This document shows positions 30,564 to 33,896 of a stretch of 33,896 nt of DNA, in pieces. The position numbers were made by a program, and so were the translations under genes. The stretch is from the NCBI GenBank assembly GCA_945873195.1, contig CAMCDA010000026.1:1-33896 (forward strand), in the 5' to 3' direction. Origin of the DNA: Asaia bogorensis. Its GTDB lineage: Bacteria; Pseudomonadota; Alphaproteobacteria; Acetobacterales; Acetobacteraceae. Below the pieces are notes generated by a model. That model was not told the origin of the DNA. It saw only the letters and a list, made by a program, of their open reading frames with translations, and did not search any database. Positions within the stretch are counted from its first letter, which is position 1. Every line of letters begins with the position of its first letter.

Positions 30564-32144
30564 ATGACCATGATCAAACGCCGTACCCTTCTCACCGCCG
30601 CCGCCACCATCCCGCTCGCTCGACCATCCATCGCCCAGCAGGCCAAGGTCCTGCGCGTCGTGCCACAGGCCATCCTCAATACGATCGACCCGGTCTGGAG
30701 CAGCGCGCAGATCGTCCGCAACCTCGGCTTCATGGTGTTCGAGACACTGTATGGCCGGGATGAAAACCTGAACCCCCATCCACAGATGCTCGAAGGCGGG
30801 CTGATGGAGAATGGGGGCAAGCTCTGGACCCTGAAGCTGCGGGAACATCAGATGTTCCACGACGGCACGCCGGTCCTGGCGCGCGATGTCGTCGCCTCCC
30901 TCGGGCGATGGATGAAACGCGATCCGGCCGGCGTGACGCTCGGGCTGCGGATGGACGAAATGGTCGCGAAGGACGATCGCACCGTCGTGATGCGGCTGAA
31001 CAGGCCGTTTCCGCATTTCCCGGAATTGATGTCGAAGGTCACGATCCCGCCGGTCATCATGCCGGAACGCTTGGCCGCGACCGATCCGTTCAAGCAGATC
31101 CCCGAGGCGATCGGATCGGGCCCGTTCCGCTTCGTGCACAAGGAACACGTGCTGGGCAGCAAGGCCGTGTTCGAGAAGAACGAGAAATACGTGCCCCGGA
31201 ACGAACCCGCCAGTTGGACCGCCGGCGGGCGCCAGGTGTTCGTTGATCGCGTCGAGTGGCTGATGATCCCCGATGGCGGCACCGCGATGAACGCGCTGAT
31301 GACCGGAGAGGTCGACTGGATCGAAATCCCGCTGCCCGACCTGATCGGCAACCTGCGCAAGGCGCGGGGGATCAAGACCGGACATCTTGATACCTATGGC
31401 CAGATCATGGCGCTCCGGCCCAACCACATGGCCGCGCCGACATCGAACCCGGCGATCCGGCGCGCGATGATGGCCGCGATCGACCAGAAGGAGGTGATGA
31501 CCGCCATCATGGGCGGCGATCCGGAAAACTGGTTCGTCCCGCAAGGCTTCATGTGGACCGGCCGGCCCGAGGTCGACAACGCGGGCATCGAGAATGTCAG
31601 CGCCCGCAAAAGCCCGGCCGAGGTGAAGAAGATGCTCGAAGCCGCAGGCTACAAGGGGGAGAAACTCACGCTGCTGCACGCGACCGAGCATAATTTCTAC
31701 AACCCGGCCAGCTTGATCGTGACCCAACAATTGATCGATGCCGGGTTCAATATCGACGCCCAGCCGATGGACTGGGGCACGGTGCAGACACGCCGTAACA
31801 ATCGCGGCCAATTGAACGAAGGCGGCTGGTCGATGTTCCCGACCGTGACGCCCGTCGCCGAAATGCGCTCTCCACTGGTTGCGATGTTCATGCGCGGCAA
31901 CGGCAAGAACGCCTTCTTCGGCTGGCCCGAGGATCCCGAAACGGAACGCATGTACGACGAATGGCTCGGCCTGTCCGACCCGGTGGAGCAGACCAAACTG
32001 GAACGCGACTACGTCCTGCGCGCCTACGAAACCGTGCCCTTCGTGCCACTCGGCCGCTATGTCCAGTCGTCGGCGTGGCGGGAGAACATCACGGGGATTC
32101 TCAAGGGACCCTCGATCGTCTTCTGGAACGTCAAGAAGGGGTAA
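30564..32144 (+). CDS. ABC transporter solute-binding protein, SBP_bac_5 family (second of tandem pair)
   Basis: A 526-residue periplasmic binding protein with signal MTMIKRRTLLTAAATIPLARPSIAQ; RRTLL resembles a Tat motif with weak hydrophobic core. It aligns with the gene before it over the full length (DPVWSSAQIVRNLGFMVFETLYG versus a nearly identical segment), which indicates a tandem duplication followed by drift. The ribosome site AGGGAG sits three bases before the first ATG (30564) and nine before the second (30570), so the second may be the true start. The N-lobe region, including LDTYGQIMALRPNHMAAPTSNPAIRRAMMAAIDQKEVM, is conserved in both; ligand-loop residues differ, so the ligands may differ. 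Confidence 0.92.
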   Translation: MTMIKRRTLLTAAATIPLARPSIAQQAKVLRVVPQAILNTIDPVWSSAQIVRNLGFMVFETLYGRDENLNPHPQMLEGGLMENGGKLWTLKLREHQMFHDGTPVLARDVVASLGRWMKRDPAGVTLGLRMDEMVAKDDRTVVMRLNRPFPHFPELMSKVTIPPVIMPERLAATDPFKQIPEAIGSGPFRFVHKEHVLGSKAVFEKNEKYVPRNEPASWTAGGRQVFVDRVEWLMIPDGGTAMNALMTGEVDWIEIPLPDLIGNLRKARGIKTGHLDTYGQIMALRPNHMAAPTSNPAIRRAMMAAIDQKEVMTAIMGGDPENWFVPQGFMWTGRPEVDNAGIENVSARKSPAEVKKMLEAAGYKGEKLTLLHATEHNFYNPASLIVTQQLIDAGFNIDAQPMDWGTVQTRRNNRGQLNEGGWSMFPTVTPVAEMRSPLVAMFMRGNGKNAFFGWPEDPETERMYDEWLGLSDPVEQTKLERDYVLRAYETVPFVPLGRYVQSSAWRENITGILKGPSIVFWNVKKG

Positions 32145-32230
32145 CACCCATCGGCACGACAACGGGGTGGCCGTCCGGTCCGGTCAGGATCGCCACCTCG
32201 ATGCCGAACACCAACCACGACGGGGCGTGA

Positions 32231-32863
32231 TCAATCGAACTCCGCCGGCAGCGACAGATCGCGCCAATGGGCGAACATCCGGGCGATCTGGCGCGGGCTG
32301 TTGCGCCGCTCGGACAGGTTGGTGGGGATCGTGTCCTCGGTAAACCAGGCACTGCCGCTGGTTTCCAGGCTGGTCGTCGCCTCCCCGCCCACCAATTCGC
32401 AGACGAAGAACAGCGTCGTCGTGGAGAAGGGCCCGAGCGTGAGGCCTTGGGAGGCTTTGTCCCAGGCGGCGGCGAGCTTGATGGGGCGGACGTGGTAGCC
32501 GGACTCCTCGAATACCTCCCGCACCGCGGATTGGGCGGCGGTCTGGTTCACGTCGGCCCAGCCGCCGGGGAGCGTCCAGCGGTGGTCGTCGGCGGTTTCG
32601 CGCACCATCAGGATGCGGCCCTCGGCGTCGAACACGCCGGCGCGCACGCCGAGCTTGGGGGTGGCGTAGCCGGCCTGCTCCTGGAACAGGGTCTCGATCC
32701 GGGTCAGGTCGGCGGTCGTGTGATCCGCCATAATGCGGGCGGAGAGGCTGATCAGCGCGCGGTAGCGGTCGAGGTCATAGGGATCGCGGCTGAAGGCGAG
32801 GCCGGATTGCGCCGTCGCCTGGATTTCCCGCGCCCATAGCAGCCAGTCGGGTTCGGCGGGCAT
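32231..32863 (-). CDS. Nudix hydrolase with N-terminal Nudix_N domain
   Basis: This 210-residue protein hydrolyses a nucleoside diphosphate linked to another group. The first 70 residues are helical (WLLWAREIQATAQSGLAF, RDPYDLDRYRALISLSARIM), as in the group with an N-terminal domain before the Nudix fold. The Nudix box runs from G101 to Y123 and ends REVFEESGY with the catalytic REUxEExGU intact, but the first glutamate is Q107. Its ATG overlaps the stop of the aminoacyltransferase gene by one base (TGATG), so translation is coupled. An ADP-ribose-type substrate is plausible but not shown. Confidence 0.9.
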   Translation of the reverse strand: MPAEPDWLLWAREIQATAQSGLAFSRDPYDLDRYRALISLSARIMADHTTADLTRIETLFQEQAGYATPKLGVRAGVFDAEGRILMVRETADDHRWTLPGGWADVNQTAAQSAVREVFEESGYHVRPIKLAAAWDKASQGLTLGPFSTTTLFFVCELVGGEATTSLETSGSAWFTEDTIPTNLSERRNSPRQIARMFAHWRDLSLPAEFD

Positions 32864-33642
32864 CAGCAGGTGGATTCCGGCACCAGTTCCTGATCGGCCG
32901 GCACGAGGTCCGTCCGGTCGCCGTCGGTCAGCATGCGCCAGGTACCGCCGGACAGGATCTCGGCGGGGCGGAAGCGGGCCTTGTAGGCCATCTTGCGGCT
33001 CTCGGGCACCCAATAGCCCAGATAGACGTGCGGTAGGCCCAAGGTCCTGGCATGGCCGATCAGCCAGAGCACTGCCTGGGTGCCGAGGGAGCGTTTCTCC
33101 ATCCCCGGGGCGAAGAAGCTGTAGACGGCGGACAGGCCATCGCCGAGGCGGTCGGTCAGGCAGGCGCCGACCAGACGGTCTCCCGCATCACGGAATTCGA
33201 CGATGAAGGTGTCGATCGGCGTGTCCTCGACCATGGCGCGGTAGTCGTAGAAGCTCATGGTCGCCATGTCGCCGCTGCCGTGGCGGGTCTGTTGGTAGCG
33301 CTGGAACAGCTGGAATTGTTCGGTGGTGGCGCGGGCCGGGACCTCGAACGCTTCCAGGTCGGCATTGGCCTTTTCGATGCGGCGCAAGGTGCGGCCGGGC
33401 TGGAAGGTGGCGACAGGCACGCGGATCGGGATGCAGGCCTGGCAGCTTGGGCAGACCGGGGCATAGGCGATGTTGTGGCTGCGACGGAACCCGGCGCGCG
33501 ACAGGCGGTCATGCAGATGGTCGGCCTCGGGACCGGTGATCTCGGTCACGACCTTCCGCTCCGTCCGGCCCGCGATATAGGGGCAGGGCAGGGGCGCGGT
33601 CGTGTAGAAGAACTGCGGGCGGCGTGGCGGCTTGTAGGTCAT
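32863..33642 (-). CDS. bpt: Bacterial aminoacyl-tRNA--protein transferase (Bpt, leucyl transferase)
   Basis: This 259-residue enzyme of the arginyltransferase superfamily adds leucine from Leu-tRNA to N-terminal Asp or Glu, marking proteins for ClpAP in the N-end rule. Visible are PLPCPYIAGRTERKV near 18-31 and CPSCQACIPIRV near 64-75, the cysteine-rich N-terminal domain. The GNAT-like C-terminal domain has YSFFAPGMEKRSLGTQAVLWLI and YLGYWVPESRKMAYKARFRP. It is a typical length. Its ATG overlaps the RDD gene stop by four bases (ATGA), and its own stop overlaps the Nudix ATG by one base. The gene symbol follows the usual bacterial name. Confidence 0.92.
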   Translation of the reverse strand: MTYKPPRRPQFFYTTAPLPCPYIAGRTERKVVTEITGPEADHLHDRLSRAGFRRSHNIAYAPVCPSCQACIPIRVPVATFQPGRTLRRIEKANADLEAFEVPARATTEQFQLFQRYQQTRHGSGDMATMSFYDYRAMVEDTPIDTFIVEFRDAGDRLVGACLTDRLGDGLSAVYSFFAPGMEKRSLGTQAVLWLIGHARTLGLPHVYLGYWVPESRKMAYKARFRPAEILSGGTWRMLTDGDRTDLVPADQELVPESTC

Positions 33643-33896
33643 GACCCATGCTGTCGTGGATACGAACCGTTGCCCATGTTCCAGTAGGCGTCGGCCTGGG
33701 TCAACGCCTCCAGTGATTCGGCGCGGATGACCACGAGGCCGCTGAGCATATCGTGCAGCGCCCGCTTGCGAGGGGTGAACAAAGCGACCAGCAGCAAAAG
33801 GCCGGATGTCGCGAGGGTGGCATAGAACAGGAGGACGCTGACGATGGCCTGGAGCCAGGTCGGCGGGCCGAAATCGGCGTTGCGCCGGACGACCAG
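33639..33896 (-). CDS. RDD family membrane protein, partial (5' end outside window)
   Basis: Only the last 85 residues are in the window. They include a hydrophobic helix (WLQAIVSVLLFYATLATSGLLLLVALF) and then FTPRKRALHDMLSGLVVIRA, the C-terminal motif of RDD proteins, which are small inner-membrane proteins of unclear function. The remaining tail is polar (YWNMGNGSYPRQHGS). It is the first visible gene of the RDD-bpt-Nudix group and overlaps bpt by four bases. The RDD signature with Arg-Asp-Asp at the N-terminus lies outside the window. Translation is certain in this frame, and the family call is good. Confidence 0.8.
   Translation of the reverse strand: MVVRRNADFGPPTWLQAIVSVLLFYATLATSGLLLLVALFTPRKRALHDMLSGLVVIRAESLEALTQADAYWNMGNGSYPRQHGS

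Noticed and set aside
32145-32230. Gene or gene fragment between the second binding protein and the Nudix gene
   Set aside because: A short minus-strand reading (WLVFGIEVAILTGPDG) looks protein-like, but it lacks a start, a family match or a ribosome site.
1-33896. CRISPR arrays, rRNA or tRNA genes, insertion sequences and prophage genes
   Set aside because: I saw no regularly spaced repeats, no tRNA-like cloverleaf, no transposase or integrase frame and no phage structural genes.

Overview
The window is a G+C-rich chromosomal stretch (roughly two thirds G+C by eye) with tightly packed metabolic genes. I see no phage, plasmid, IS or CRISPR content. Protein types such as a three-gene form of heterotetrameric sarcosine oxidase, Bpt-type aminoacyltransferase, NDP-forming acyl-CoA ligase and many SDRs, together with several families of hairpin-forming intergenic repeats, suggest an alphaproteobacterium, most likely Acetobacteraceae or a relative in the Rhodospirillales. 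That placement is inference; there is no rRNA or other marker to fix it.

Layout. 1-377: 3' part of an SDR gene (minus). 405-5977: sarcosine oxidase operon soxB-soxD-soxAG (minus), in which soxA and soxG form one frame across a repeat-derived linker. 6059-7198: mandelate-racemase-type enolase superfamily enzyme. 7199-7530: remnant of a Phd-type antitoxin. 7531-9681 (minus) and 9763-10548 (plus): divergent acyl-CoA ligase and SDR. 10564-12230: Hint-domain gene broken by a 17-bp tandem duplication. 12473-16880 (plus): class V aminotransferase, enoyl-CoA hydratase, GMC oxidoreductase and a small GMC partner subunit. 16889-17749 (minus): VOC-like protein, preceded by a candidate small RNA or attenuator. 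18025-19632 (plus): SDR plus FAH-family hydrolase resembling the last two steps of the non-phosphorylated L-rhamnose/L-fucose route. 19870-23997: a small zinc-ribbon protein, a GT39-like glycosyltransferase, an M20 amidohydrolase and an XRE/MmyB-like regulator. 23976-26863 (minus): DMT exporter, SDR and MetY-like sulfhydrylase. 27060-27806 and 27855-28859: divergent FrnE/DsbA-like oxidoreductase and CobW-like GTPase. 28892-32144 (plus): two tandem paralogous SBP_bac_5 solute-binding proteins with no permease beside them. 32231-33896 (minus): RDD membrane protein (partial), Bpt and Nudix hydrolase, with overlapping stops and starts.

Themes. Most genes serve catabolism of small organic acids, methylated amines and acyl-CoA compounds, with SDRs appearing four times. 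Tat- or Sec-exported binding proteins and an exporter supply or remove substrates. The second theme is repeats. At least three palindromic families occur (a composite multi-hairpin element at two sites, a 33-bp inverted pair with a relative elsewhere, and a REP-doublet-like element inside soxAG). One family appears to have fused two genes, and a separate short tandem duplication has broken another gene.

The strongest candidates for something new are the repeat-built soxA-soxG fusion, the small RNA candidate at about 17800-17893 with exposed anti-Shine-Dalgarno-like loops, and the composite repeat whose two copies keep pairing through compensatory changes.
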